Below, piece after piece: positions 8,689-17,149 of a stretch of DNA of 64,000 nucleotides. Position 1 is the first letter of the stretch, and every line of letters begins with the position of its first letter. The DNA is from CAITWF01 sp038231575 (lineage in GTDB: Bacteria > Verrucomicrobiota > Verrucomicrobiia > Opitutales > Opitutaceae): positions 1 through 64,000 of the forward strand of contig JBBRLB010000011.1 of the NCBI GenBank assembly GCA_038231575.1, written 5' to 3'. Position numbers and translations under genes: made by a program. The notes beneath the pieces were generated by a model. That model had not been told where the DNA came from. It saw only the letters and a program-made list of their open reading frames with translations, and ran no database searches.

Positions 8689-9441
8689 ATGAGCGCAAAA
8701 AAACATGATATGTCGGCCCACGAACCCAGTTGGGCGGAAGTCATCCTCGGTGCGGCGTTGAGCGTTGTGCTCGGCGTCGTGCTCGGCGTGGTGTTGCTCG
8801 CGATCAAGCCCAATGCGGCGGTGAAGGAGCTGCCAAAAGAGCCCGTTGCCGGCACGATTTACTACGTGCAGGGTTCCCACGACAGCGCCAAGGCCCGCGC
8901 CGCGGCGGCCAAGCGGAAACAGTTTGCGCAGGGGGCCTCCGTCACGGTGACGGAGGATGAAATCAATTCGTTCCTCCCGGCGCCCCCGCCGCTCTCGATC
9001 GCGAAGCCGAAGGCCGCGGAGAAACCCAAGTCCGCCGAAAAGAAGGCGCCGGAAAAAGCCGCGAAGGCGCCCGACAAGCCCGCCGTGCCGGGCGCGGTCG
9101 CATCGACGGGCGATCTCCTCACGCTGGGCGGTCCGAATTTTCGGGTGCACGACGGCAACGTGCAAATCGCGGTGCCCGCCGTCATCAGCGTGTTCGGCTT
9201 CGATCAGGCCGTCACCGTCGTGGCCGACGGTAAATTCGTGAAGAAAGGCAGCGGCTTTGTGTTCGCGGCGGATACGCTTTATCTCGGCTCCTGCCCGATG
9301 CAACGCGTGCCGTTTGCGTCAAGTTACGTCGCGCAAAAATTCATCGGTGGGCTCCCCGTGCCGGAAGACATCGCGGCCTCGTGGTCGAAACTCACGGACG
9401 TCGCCGTCGAGGGCAACGCACTCAAACTGACGATGCCGTGA
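8689..9441 (+). CDS. Single-pass membrane protein, unknown function
   Basis: I do not recognise this 250-residue protein. It has a short cytoplasmic N-terminus, one strong membrane helix at about residues 14-40 (VILGAALSVVLGVVLGVVLLAI), then an outward-facing part with an Ala/Lys/Pro-rich linker (about 105-140) and a globular C-terminal domain of about 100 residues that ends ALKLTMP. The pattern fits an inner-membrane-anchored periplasmic protein. Its stop overlaps the GTG start of the next gene by four bases (GTGA), so the two are translationally coupled and probably act together. Confidence 0.7.
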   Translation: MSAKKHDMSAHEPSWAEVILGAALSVVLGVVLGVVLLAIKPNAAVKELPKEPVAGTIYYVQGSHDSAKARAAAAKRKQFAQGASVTVTEDEINSFLPAPPPLSIAKPKAAEKPKSAEKKAPEKAAKAPDKPAVPGAVASTGDLLTLGGPNFRVHDGNVQIAVPAVISVFGFDQAVTVVADGKFVKKGSGFVFAADTLYLGSCPMQRVPFASSYVAQKFIGGLPVPEDIAASWSKLTDVAVEGNALKLTMP

Positions 9442-10571
9442 GCGGCGCGCGGGCGCTGTTCGTGCGGCTGGCGTTGCTGGGGGCGACAGGTGCGCAGGCG
9501 GCGCCGGCTCCGGCTATTTTTCAAAGCGCGCCGGGTCACTTTGAGGTGGCGGCGCTCGACGCCACGGCCGCGGAAACGGTGGCCGCCCGGGCCGAGGAAG
9601 GCTGGCAGATGCTCGCGACGTCGCTGGGTTTGCCGGACAGGTTTTCGACGCCGGTGTTCGTGCGGCTCGTGCCGGCGACGGACTGGCGCGAGCTCGCGCC
9701 GTTTCGCGTGGTCGTCGAGACGGGTGGGGTGGTGTCGGTGCGCGTGCGCTGGAGCGAAGCGACGCCCGATTTTTTTCTGCGGCGCGCGCTGGTGCAGGCG
9801 TTGCTGATGCGGCTCGCGGTCACCCAGCATGGCGTGACGGAAAAACTCGCCGCCCCGCTCTGGCTCGAGCTCGGCTGCGTAGGGTTCTGGCAAACGCGCG
9901 CGGACGCGGCGCAGTTTGACGCCCTCAAACAGGAGAGTGCCCGCTTCGATCCGCCGGCGCTCGCGGAACTGCTCGGCTGGCAGCGCGGGCAGGGGGAGGC
10001 GCGCGGCTTGACAGTCGGGTCGGTCTGGCTGCTGGCGTGGCTCCAGACGGAATCGGGCCGCGCGGGAGAGTGGCCGGCGATGTTGCGGCGGCTGTTGGGC
10101 GACGAAGACGGCGCCGAGGCGCTCGCGGCGAATTTTCCGGGACGATTTGCGAACGAGTCCGACAGCGAACTCTGGTGGCGGACCGGCTGGCACCATCTGC
10201 GGCGCGCGCGGGCGTTGCCGGGGTTCGAGGCGGCCGAGTCGCGCGAGGAGATCGCGCGTCTCGCGCGCTTCGTTTTTCAGGTTCAGGGCCATGACGCGGT
10301 CACGCCGCTCCCCACCATCCTCGCCCACGCACGCGAACCGATCGTCGAGGCCGAAGTGCGGCATCGCGCGGCGGAGCTGAGCCGGTTGCTGCCCGCACTG
10401 CATCCTTTCTACCGCAACGCCGGGTTGTCGCTGGCCGAGGCACTCGGTGCGCGCAGCGGGTCCGCCAGGGCGGGCGGTGCGCTCGCGGCCGCGTTCGAAC
10501 GCGATTGGAGCGAAGCCCGCGAACTCGAAGCCGCCACGCGCGCCGCGCTCGACGCGTGGGAGAAACGGTAG
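9438..10571 (+). CDS. Secreted protein, unknown function
   Basis: The gene encodes 377 residues if it starts at GTG 9438. That codon overlaps the previous stop as GTGA and begins a signal peptide (SGARALFVRLALLGATGAQAAPA). The open frame extends upstream but would overlap the previous gene by 60 bases without adding a leader. The mature protein alternates helical segments rich in Leu, Arg and Trp. It contains phrases such as RRALVQALLMRLAV and APLWLELGCVGFWQTR that recall the helix region of peptidase-MA-like hypothetical proteins, but no HExxH motif is present. The function is unknown. Coupling to the upstream membrane protein suggests an envelope role. Confidence 0.7.
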   Translation: MSGARALFVRLALLGATGAQAAPAPAIFQSAPGHFEVAALDATAAETVAARAEEGWQMLATSLGLPDRFSTPVFVRLVPATDWRELAPFRVVVETGGVVSVRVRWSEATPDFFLRRALVQALLMRLAVTQHGVTEKLAAPLWLELGCVGFWQTRADAAQFDALKQESARFDPPALAELLGWQRGQGEARGLTVGSVWLLAWLQTESGRAGEWPAMLRRLLGDEDGAEALAANFPGRFANESDSELWWRTGWHHLRRARALPGFEAAESREEIARLARFVFQVQGHDAVTPLPTILAHAREPIVEAEVRHRAAELSRLLPALHPFYRNAGLSLAEALGARSGSARAGGALAAAFERDWSEARELEAATRAALDAWEKR

Positions 10572-10678
10572 GGGGCCGTCGGGCGGGTGCAGGGAGTGGG
10601 ACTGGGCCGGGCGCGACGGGCGAACCGGTGCCCGACGTTGGCTTGCTAACGGCTCGGGGCTCCCGCGAAACTTGGCGC

Positions 10679-12235
10679 GTGTCGAAAAAGCTCAAGGATA
10701 TCGGCGTCGTCTCGCTGCTCACGAGCGTGTCGCGCGTGCTCGGGCTCGTGCGCGATCAGCTGGCGACGGCGATTCTGGGCGTGGAAAGTGGCATCAACGA
10801 CGCATTTGTCACCGCCTTCAGCATGCCGAATCTTTTTCGCCGGCTGCTCGGGGAGGGTTCGTTGGCGGCGGCATTCGTGCCGACGCTGCAACACGAGCTG
10901 ACCGAGCGTGGACGCGAGGGGGCATTCGCGCTGCTCAATCAAGTCACGAGCTGGCTCGCCGTCATAACGAGCGGGCTCGCGGCGCTGGCGATGTTTCTGG
11001 CCAGCCAGTCGCGCCTGCTCGAAGGGCACGATGACAAAGTGTATCTCGCGGCGGATCTGACGGCGCTGCTGTTTCCCTATCTCGTGTTTGTGTGCCTCGC
11101 GGCGGCCATGGGTGCCGCGCTCAACGTGCTCGGGCATTTCACCGAGGCGGCGATTTCTCCCGTCTGGTTGAACCTTTGCATGATCGGCTCGCTCGCGGGC
11201 GCGGGGTGGCTGTGGCGAACGGAAGACTCCGCGATCGCCGCCTGGTTGTGTGGCGGGGTGTTGTGTGGCGGGTTTTTCCAAATGATCGTGCCGGCCCTTG
11301 CCCTGATGCGCGAAGGCTGGCGGCCGCGCTTCGATTTGGGTCGCTCCGCGCGACTTAATGAAATCGTGCGACTCATGGTCCCGGGGCTCTTCGGCACGGC
11401 GATCTACCAAATTAATATTTTCGTTTCGCGCCTGTTCGCATTCTCGGTGCAAAAGGGTGAAGCCTCGGTGTTCTTTTATTCGAACCGCCTGATGGAACTG
11501 CCCATTGGCGTATTCGCGATCGCGGTGGCGACCGTCGTGTATCCGCTGCTGGCAAAACACGCCGCCGAAAAGAATCACGCGGCGATGGGCCACGACTACC
11601 GCCGCGGGGTGCGCCTGATTCTATTGCTCAATGTTCCCGCCGCGGCCGGCCTCGCGTTGCTGAGCGTGCCGATTGTGCGGCTGTTGTATGAGCGCGGCCA
11701 TTTCACGGCGCGGGACACCGCATTGATGGCGCCGCTCGTGGCATGGTTCGCGATCGGCATGCCGTTTTTTGCCGTGACCAGCCTGATGACGCGCGCGTTC
11801 TATGCCGTCAAAGACACGGTGACGCCCGTGAAGCTCGCGGCCCTCAGCTTTGTGGTGAATGCCGCGCTCGGCTGGGCGCTCAAGGATTCGCTGGGTGCGC
11901 GTGGCCTCGTGATCGCGAGCACGGTTGCGGTCGTGGTGCAGACAGTTTCGTTGCAACACGTGCTCGGCTCCACGTTGCCGGGGATGGGGTTTAGCGACGT
12001 GTGGACCACGCTCGGAAAGATTTTACTGGCGACCGGCGTGATGGCGGCGGTGGTCGAATCGAGTTGGCTCGCGATCCGAGAGATGCACGGCGCCCACGTG
12101 ATCGCGGTGTTCGGTTTAATCCCGCTGGGCGTGGCAATCTATGCCGCGGCGCTTTGGTTGCTGAAAATTGAAGGTCGCGACGAGTTGGCTGCCTTGTGGA
12201 CGCGATTCCGCGGCCGGGGCGCGCGCAACGCATGA
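10679..12235 (+). CDS. murJ: Lipid II flippase MurJ
   Basis: This 518-residue polytopic membrane protein of the MOP superfamily exports lipid II for peptidoglycan synthesis. The N-terminal sequence (SLLTSVSRVLGLVRDQLATAILG), the AMPNLFRRLLGEGSLAAAFVP-like segment and the many hydrophobic helices match MurJ (14 helices expected). The GTG at 10679 is chosen because it places the first helix at the usual distance and gives the family length. The open frame before it encodes Arg/Gly-rich sequence with no membrane character. The stop overlaps the ATG of the next transporter (ATGA at 12232-12235), so the two are co-translated. Confidence 0.92.
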   Translation: MSKKLKDIGVVSLLTSVSRVLGLVRDQLATAILGVESGINDAFVTAFSMPNLFRRLLGEGSLAAAFVPTLQHELTERGREGAFALLNQVTSWLAVITSGLAALAMFLASQSRLLEGHDDKVYLAADLTALLFPYLVFVCLAAAMGAALNVLGHFTEAAISPVWLNLCMIGSLAGAGWLWRTEDSAIAAWLCGGVLCGGFFQMIVPALALMREGWRPRFDLGRSARLNEIVRLMVPGLFGTAIYQINIFVSRLFAFSVQKGEASVFFYSNRLMELPIGVFAIAVATVVYPLLAKHAAEKNHAAMGHDYRRGVRLILLLNVPAAAGLALLSVPIVRLLYERGHFTARDTALMAPLVAWFAIGMPFFAVTSLMTRAFYAVKDTVTPVKLAALSFVVNAALGWALKDSLGARGLVIASTVAVVVQTVSLQHVLGSTLPGMGFSDVWTTLGKILLATGVMAAVVESSWLAIREMHGAHVIAVFGLIPLGVAIYAAALWLLKIEGRDELAALWTRFRGRGARNA

Positions 12236-13191
12236 AACTGAAGCCCGATTGGTTTCTGATCGGCATGATCGGGGCGACGGCGCTGGCCTGGGCGTGGCCG
12301 GAGCCGGGCGCGGCAGGCGGGTGGCTGCACCCGGCGATTCTGACGAAGGCGGGCGTCGCCCTGATTTTTTTTCTGCACGGGGTGCTGCTGTCGTTTGGCG
12401 CGATGCGCTCGGGTGCGCTCAACTGGCGGCTGCACGCCGTGGTGCAGGGCTGCACGTTTCTTTTTTTTCCGCTGCTGGGCATCGCGCTCTACGCGTTGCT
12501 CGGCACGAGTATTTCTCCCGAGCTAAAACTCGGCCTCGTTTTCCTTTGTGCGCTGCCGTCCACGGTGTCGTCGTCCGTGGCGATGACCGCGACTGCGCGC
12601 GGCAACGTCGCCGGCGCCGTCTTCAACGCCACGCTCTCGAGCCTCCTTGGCGTTTTCCTCACGCCGCTGTGGGTCGCGTTTGTTCTGAAGACCAGCGGGC
12701 AAACGCAGCCGCTCGGCCCCGTGATTCTCGACCTGCTGCGGTGGCTCGTGCTGCCGCTCGCGGTTGGCCAGGTGCTCCACCCGTGGCTCGGCGCGTTCGC
12801 CCTGCGCCACAAACCCACGATCAACCTCGTCGACCGCGGGACGATTCTGCTGCTCGTCTACACGTCGTTCTGCGACTCGTTTCAGCAACACGTCTGGTCG
12901 AACCACGGTTCGGGCCAGATCTGGCTTATCCTGGCCATCTCGATCGCGCTCTTTGCGCTTGCGATGGCGGTGATGTCGGCGGTGTCGGGCGCGCTGCGGT
13001 TTTCCCGCGCAGATAAAATCGCTGCGATGTTCTGCGGTTCAAAGAAGACGCTGGCTTCCGGTGTCCCGATGGCGAAGTTGATCTTCGGCGCGCATCCCGG
13101 CCTCGGCCTGATTCTGCTGCCGATCATGATCTACCATCCGCTGCAGCTTGTGATCTGCGGTGTGCTAGCGGAGCGGTGGGGGCGCAAGTAA
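12232..13191 (+). CDS. SBF-like (bile-acid:sodium symporter family, YfeH type) transporter
   Basis: This 319-residue membrane protein has about ten hydrophobic helices. The motifs LIFFLHGVLLSFGAMRSG, LPSTVSSSVAMTATARGN and FCGSKKTLASGVPMAKLIFG are those of the SBF-like/YfeH branch of the bile-acid:sodium symporter superfamily. The substrate of this branch is not firmly known; arsenite and organic anions have been proposed for relatives. The gene begins inside the last codons of murJ (ATGA overlap). That coupling is probably organisational, because nothing links it to peptidoglycan export. Confidence 0.82.
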   Translation: MKLKPDWFLIGMIGATALAWAWPEPGAAGGWLHPAILTKAGVALIFFLHGVLLSFGAMRSGALNWRLHAVVQGCTFLFFPLLGIALYALLGTSISPELKLGLVFLCALPSTVSSSVAMTATARGNVAGAVFNATLSSLLGVFLTPLWVAFVLKTSGQTQPLGPVILDLLRWLVLPLAVGQVLHPWLGAFALRHKPTINLVDRGTILLLVYTSFCDSFQQHVWSNHGSGQIWLILAISIALFALAMAVMSAVSGALRFSRADKIAAMFCGSKKTLASGVPMAKLIFGAHPGLGLILLPIMIYHPLQLVICGVLAERWGRK

Positions 13192-13209
13192 CCGATATTT
13201 TTCCACGAC

Positions 13210-13506
13210 ATGAAACCTGAAGATCCGAACGCGTTCACTGTCCGCCACGATCAAGCGAAGCATCGGTTTGAAGTGGTGTCGGAAGATTTCGTGTCTGTGC
13301 TCGACTACGAGAGTAGAGCAGGACGCGTGGTCTTTACCCACACCTTTGTGCCACCGGAGTTGCGAGGGCGTGGGCTGGCCGAAAAATTGGTGCGCGCTGG
13401 CCTCGACTGGGCGCGAACGGAGCGGGTGCGCGTGGTGCCGGTGTGTTCGTATGTGGCCGCGTTTATCGAGCGGCACCCGGAGTTTCGCGACTTGGTCGCG
13501 GAGTAG
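13210..13506 (+). CDS. Small GNAT-like N-acetyltransferase (YjdJ type)
   Basis: This 98-residue protein matches the minimal GCN5-related acetyltransferase family (Acetyltransf_CG). It contains VVFTHTFVPPELRGRGLAEKLVRAGLDWAR, where RGRG(L/I)A is the acetyl-CoA pyrophosphate loop, and ends PVCSYVAAFIERHPEFRDLV, a typical C-terminal signature with the conserved Cys. These proteins consist of the acetyl-CoA-binding core only; substrates are mostly unknown. The gene is 18 bases after the SBF-like transporter and 48 before the flavin oxidoreductase, so it probably belongs to the same transcript. Confidence 0.85.
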   Translation: MKPEDPNAFTVRHDQAKHRFEVVSEDFVSVLDYESRAGRVVFTHTFVPPELRGRGLAEKLVRAGLDWARTERVRVVPVCSYVAAFIERHPEFRDLVAE

Positions 13507-13554
13507 CCGGCCCGAGGTTGCGAATCGGAGAGAATCATTTTCCTTTCACGCGTC

Positions 13555-14625
13555 ATGGCCCATCTCTTCGACTCGTTTACCGTCAAGTCCGTCACGCTCC
13601 GTAATCGCATCGGGATTTCCCCGATGTGCATGTATTCGTCGGAGGACGGCGTGGCGAACGACTGGCACCTCGTCCACCTTGGCGCCCGTGCAGCGGGGGG
13701 AGCGGGCCTCGTCATCGCGGAGGCGACAGCGGTCGCACCGGAAGGCCGCATTTCGCCGGGCGATGCGGGAATCTGGGCCGACCAGCACGTCGAGCCGCTG
13801 GCGCGCATCAACCGCTTTGTGAAATCGCAGGGCGCCGTGGCCGGCCTCCAGATCGCCCACGCCGGACGCAAGGCGAGCGCCGCGCGGCCGTGGGACGGCA
13901 GCGCCCACCTCGAAAATAGCGCCGGAGGCTGGGAAACGGTCGCACCGAGCGCCCTCGCTTACGGCGGCGGCCTGCCCAAGGTGCCGCATGCGATGACCCA
14001 CGTGGAAATCATGCGCGTGCAGCGGGATTTTGTCGCGGCGGCAAAACGCGCGCTGGCCGCGGGCTACGAGTGGCTCGAATTGCACGCGGCGCACGGCTAT
14101 CTGTTTCACGAATTTCTCTCGCCGATCTCCAACCTCCGCGCCGATGACTACGGCGGGAGTTTCGAGAATCGTATTCGCTTTCTGTGTGATACCGCGAAGG
14201 CCGTGCGCGCGGTGTGGCCGGACGCGTTGCCGCTGGCGGTCCGCTTGTCCTGCACGGATTGGATGGACGGTGGCTGGACGCTCGATGAGAGCGTCGAACT
14301 CGCGCGCCGGCTCAAGGCTGCCGGGCTGGACCTGATCGATTGTAGTTCGAGTGGCAACGTGCACGCCGCGCGGCCTCCTTCGGGTCCCGGGTTTCACGTG
14401 CCGTTGTCCGACCGCATCCGCCGCGAGGCGGGCATCGCGACCGCCGTCGTCGGTCTCATCACCGACCCGCAACACGCCGACCAGATCGTGCGCGACGGGC
14501 AGGCGGATCTCGTGCTGCTGGCCCGCGAATCGATCCGCGATCCGAACTGGCCGCTGCGGGCGGCGCGGACGTTGAAGGTCGAGCCCCTGCCGAGTCCGCC
14601 CGCTCAATATACTCGCGGTTGGTAG
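13555..14625 (+). CDS. NADH:flavin oxidoreductase, Old Yellow Enzyme family (YqjM type)
   Basis: The 356-residue TIM-barrel flavoprotein reduces activated C=C bonds of alpha,beta-unsaturated carbonyls with FMN. GISPMCMYSSEDG carries the cysteine (Cys25) that marks the YqjM/thermophilic-like OYE class. HAGRKAS and ELHAAHGYLFHEFLSP are conserved substrate and FMN-binding segments, and DLVLLARESIRDPNWPLRAA is the phosphate-binding end of the barrel. The natural substrate is unknown; relatives respond to oxidative and electrophile stress. A nitroreductase-family gene follows after 27 bases, which suggests a small detoxification pair. Confidence 0.92.
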   Translation: MAHLFDSFTVKSVTLRNRIGISPMCMYSSEDGVANDWHLVHLGARAAGGAGLVIAEATAVAPEGRISPGDAGIWADQHVEPLARINRFVKSQGAVAGLQIAHAGRKASAARPWDGSAHLENSAGGWETVAPSALAYGGGLPKVPHAMTHVEIMRVQRDFVAAAKRALAAGYEWLELHAAHGYLFHEFLSPISNLRADDYGGSFENRIRFLCDTAKAVRAVWPDALPLAVRLSCTDWMDGGWTLDESVELARRLKAAGLDLIDCSSSGNVHAARPPSGPGFHVPLSDRIRREAGIATAVVGLITDPQHADQIVRDGQADLVLLARESIRDPNWPLRAARTLKVEPLPSPPAQYTRGW

Positions 14626-14652
14626 TCCGGCTCGATTTTGATTTTCGCTGTC

Positions 14653-15306
14653 ATGCCGAACGTCATTTCCTCCCAGCAACTCCTCGCCGCGCTGAACTGG
14701 CGTTACGCGGTGAAGAAATTTGACCCGGCGAAAAAGATTCCGGCGGAGACGTGGAGCGCGCTGGAGCAATCGCTCGTGCTGACGCCGTCGTCGATGGGCG
14801 TGCAGCCGTGGAAGTTTTTTGTTGTGACCGATCCGGCGATGAAGACGCGGCTGCTGCCCGCCGCGAAGAACCAGCCGCAGACTGCCGCGTGCTCGCACTT
14901 CGTGGTGTTTGCCGTGCATCTCGATTTGAGCGACTCGCATGTCAGCCGGCACCTCGATCGCATGGCCGAGGTGCGCGGGATTCCGCGGGAGTCGCTCGAT
15001 AAATTCCTGCAGATGGCCAAGGGCAACCTCGACGCCGCCCGGGCCGAGGGCACGCTCGATACCTGGCAAAAACACCAGGTGTATATCGCGCTCGGCACGT
15101 TTATGGCCGCCGCCGCGTTACTCGGGATCGATACGTGTCCCATGGAAGGAATTGATCCACCGGTGATGGATGAAGTTCTCGGGATCAAGGGCACGGCCTT
15201 CAGCACGGTGGTCGCCTGCGCGGCCGGCTATCGCGCAGCCGACGACAAATACGCCGCGATGCCGAAGGTGCGGTTCAAGGCGGATGATGTCGTGGTGCGG
15301 ATCTGA
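14653..15306 (+). CDS. Nitroreductase-family NAD(P)H-dependent flavoprotein
   Basis: The 217-residue protein resembles NfsB/NfnB enzymes. It begins with a helix, then LNWRYAVKKFDPAKKI (the basic FMN phosphate site) and SSMGVQPWKFFVV (the FMN-ring loop), and near the C-terminus IDTCPMEGIDP precedes the second FMN-phosphate segment. Such enzymes reduce nitroaromatics, quinones or dihydropteridines as FMN dimers. ATG 14653 is preferred to an in-frame TTG at 14638. The gene follows the OYE gene closely and is followed by a hairpin that separates it from the convergent rluE gene. Confidence 0.9.
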   Translation: MPNVISSQQLLAALNWRYAVKKFDPAKKIPAETWSALEQSLVLTPSSMGVQPWKFFVVTDPAMKTRLLPAAKNQPQTAACSHFVVFAVHLDLSDSHVSRHLDRMAEVRGIPRESLDKFLQMAKGNLDAARAEGTLDTWQKHQVYIALGTFMAAAALLGIDTCPMEGIDPPVMDEVLGIKGTAFSTVVACAAGYRAADDKYAAMPKVRFKADDVVVRI

Positions 15307-15316
15307 GGATAAATGT

Positions 15317-15383
15317 AGGACGTCTGTCCTGCGGACGCCGTGTATGGGTTGGCAGACGACGGCGTCTGCAAGACAGACACCCT
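15317..15383. repeat. Imperfect inverted repeat, probable bidirectional terminator
   Basis: Two 25-base arms (15317-15341 and 15359-15383) pair at 21 of 25 positions around a 17-base loop; all four differences are transitions. The element fills the gap between two convergent genes, and its sequence (GTCTGTC...GACAGAC) looks like a dispersed repeat. It probably stops transcription from both sides. Confidence 0.7.
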
Positions 15384-15389
15384 CCGCGA

Positions 15390-15968
15390 TTACGGAGTGG
15401 TCGTGAAAACTGCCGCGCGCTCGGTGGCGCTGAGTTGGCGCCATTTTCCCGCGGCGAGATCACCGAGCGGAAAATCGCCGATGCGCGCGCGAACGAGTCG
15501 CAGCGTGGGATGACCGACCACGGCCGTCATGCGCCGGACTTGCCGGTTTTTCCCTTCTATGAGCTCCAACGCGATCCAGCAATCGGGGACATTTTTCCGA
15601 AAGCGAATCGGCGGAACGCGCGGCGCGATCTTCGGGGCGGGGTCGAGCCGCCGTGCGCGGCAGGGGAGGGAAGGATGATCGTCGATTTTGAGTCCACCGC
15701 GACTGAGGCGGGCGAGGGCGTCGTCGGTCGGGATGCGTTCGACTTGAACCCAGTATTCCCGGCGGTGCGCGTTTGCGGGATCGAGGAGGCGCGAATTGAG
15801 GCCGGGCTCGTCGCTGAGCAGCAGCAGACCCTCGGAATCGGCGTCGAGCCGGCCGAGCGCATAGACGTCGCGCGGCAGGGCGAAGTCCGCCAGGGTGTGC
15901 CAGCGCGAACCCGGCTCGGGCGTGAACTGCGAGAGGACGCCGTAGGGTTTGTGAAACGCGAGGAGCAC
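15390..15968 (-). CDS. rluE: 23S rRNA pseudouridine synthase, RluE-like
   Basis: The 192-residue protein lacks the N-terminal S4 domain and starts directly with the catalytic domain (LLAFHKPYGVLSQF), as RluE does. YALGRLDADSEGLLLLS holds the catalytic aspartate (Asp42 of the protein), and GKNRQVRRMTAVVGHPTLRLVR is the conserved RsuA/RluE-family signature. RluE modifies one uridine of 23S rRNA. It is convergent with the nitroreductase gene and divergent from manC, with 110 bases between starts. Confidence 0.9.
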   Translation of the reverse strand: MLLAFHKPYGVLSQFTPEPGSRWHTLADFALPRDVYALGRLDADSEGLLLLSDEPGLNSRLLDPANAHRREYWVQVERIPTDDALARLSRGGLKIDDHPSLPCRARRLDPAPKIAPRVPPIRFRKNVPDCWIALELIEGKNRQVRRMTAVVGHPTLRLVRARIGDFPLGDLAAGKWRQLSATERAAVFTTTP

Positions 15969-16078
15969 GGTTCCAGTTAATCGCGGAAACGCGGCGGAGC
16001 GGAAGCACGGAAAGGGCGGGCGGCGTGCATTCGGGCTTGGCGTGGGCGGAAGCGACTGGGAGAACTATCGGACAATTC

Positions 16079-17149
16079 ATGAGCGACTCCTCCCGAAATT
16101 ACGCGTGCGTCATGGCTGGCGGCAGCGGTGAGCGCTTCTGGCCGATGAGCCGCGCGCATGCGCCGAAGCAACTCATCAAGCTCTTTGGCGACAAAACGCT
16201 CCTCGAGGCGACTGTGCACCGGCTCGATGGGGTGGTGCCGCGGGAAAACATCTTCGTCCTGACGAATGAGGTGCAGCTCGCGGGGGCCCGCGCTGCGCTG
16301 CCGATGCTCGCCCCGGAACAAATCGTCGCTGAGCCGGCGAAACGCGACACGGCGCCCGCGGCGGCGCTCGCGACCGCCCTCGTGCGCGCGCGCGATCCGC
16401 GCGGCGTGATGGCGCTGCTGTCCTCGGATGCGATGATTAACAACGCCAAGCGCTGCGGTGAACAGATCGGCGCGGCGCTGGCGCGGGCGGCCGAGACGGA
16501 GGCATTGCTGACGCTGGGCATCCCGCCGACCTATCCGGCCACGGGTTTTGGTTATCTGGAATTGGGCAAGACAGTGGCCACGGGCGCGGAAAAAAGTGTG
16601 ATCCGCACGGTGAAGCGCTTTGTGGAAAAGCCCGACACCAAGACGGCGGAGAGCTACGTCAAAAGTGGAAAATATTTTTGGAACGCCGGCATGTTTGCCT
16701 GGAGTGTCAGCGCGTTCCTCGCCGAGGCGGATCGCAGCGCGCCGACCATGGCGACGTTCATCCGCAAATTTCCCGCGAAGAAAGCCGCGGATTACATCGC
16801 CAAAAAATTTCCCACGCTGGAACCAAAGATCTCCCTCGATTTCGCGATTATGGAGAAAGCCAAGGCGGTCGAGACCGTTGTGGCGGAATTTGACTGGGAC
16901 GATGTCGGGCTCTGGACGGCGCTGCCGAAACACGTGGCGACGGATGGCGACGGCAACACGATGAAAGGGCCGGTGCTCCTTTCCGGATCGGCGGGCAACA
17001 TCGTGATCAGCACCGGCCGCATGATCGCGTTATGCGGCGTGAAGGACTTGGTTGTCGTCGAGACGGCGGACGCGGTGCTCGTGTGTCATCGCGACGCGGT
17101 GCACGATATCAAGAAGCTGACGGGAAAACTGCCCAAGGAATTGCTTTAG
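16079..17149 (+). CDS. manC: Mannose-1-phosphate guanylyltransferase
   Basis: The 356-residue nucleotidyltransferase makes GDP-mannose from mannose-1-phosphate and GTP for surface polysaccharides. VMAGGSGERFWPMSR (residues 11-25) is the GTP-binding signature, and VKRFVEKPDTKTAESY the second conserved motif. The C-terminal part has the left-handed beta-helix character expected of the short form, without the phosphomannose isomerase domain of bifunctional enzymes. ATG 16079 is used because upstream in-frame codons encode no family sequence. Its last four bases overlap the end of the convergent RND gene (17146-17149), so the two genes share a stop region without space for a terminator. Confidence 0.93.
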   Translation: MSDSSRNYACVMAGGSGERFWPMSRAHAPKQLIKLFGDKTLLEATVHRLDGVVPRENIFVLTNEVQLAGARAALPMLAPEQIVAEPAKRDTAPAAALATALVRARDPRGVMALLSSDAMINNAKRCGEQIGAALARAAETEALLTLGIPPTYPATGFGYLELGKTVATGAEKSVIRTVKRFVEKPDTKTAESYVKSGKYFWNAGMFAWSVSAFLAEADRSAPTMATFIRKFPAKKAADYIAKKFPTLEPKISLDFAIMEKAKAVETVVAEFDWDDVGLWTALPKHVATDGDGNTMKGPVLLSGSAGNIVISTGRMIALCGVKDLVVVETADAVLVCHRDAVHDIKKLTGKLPKELL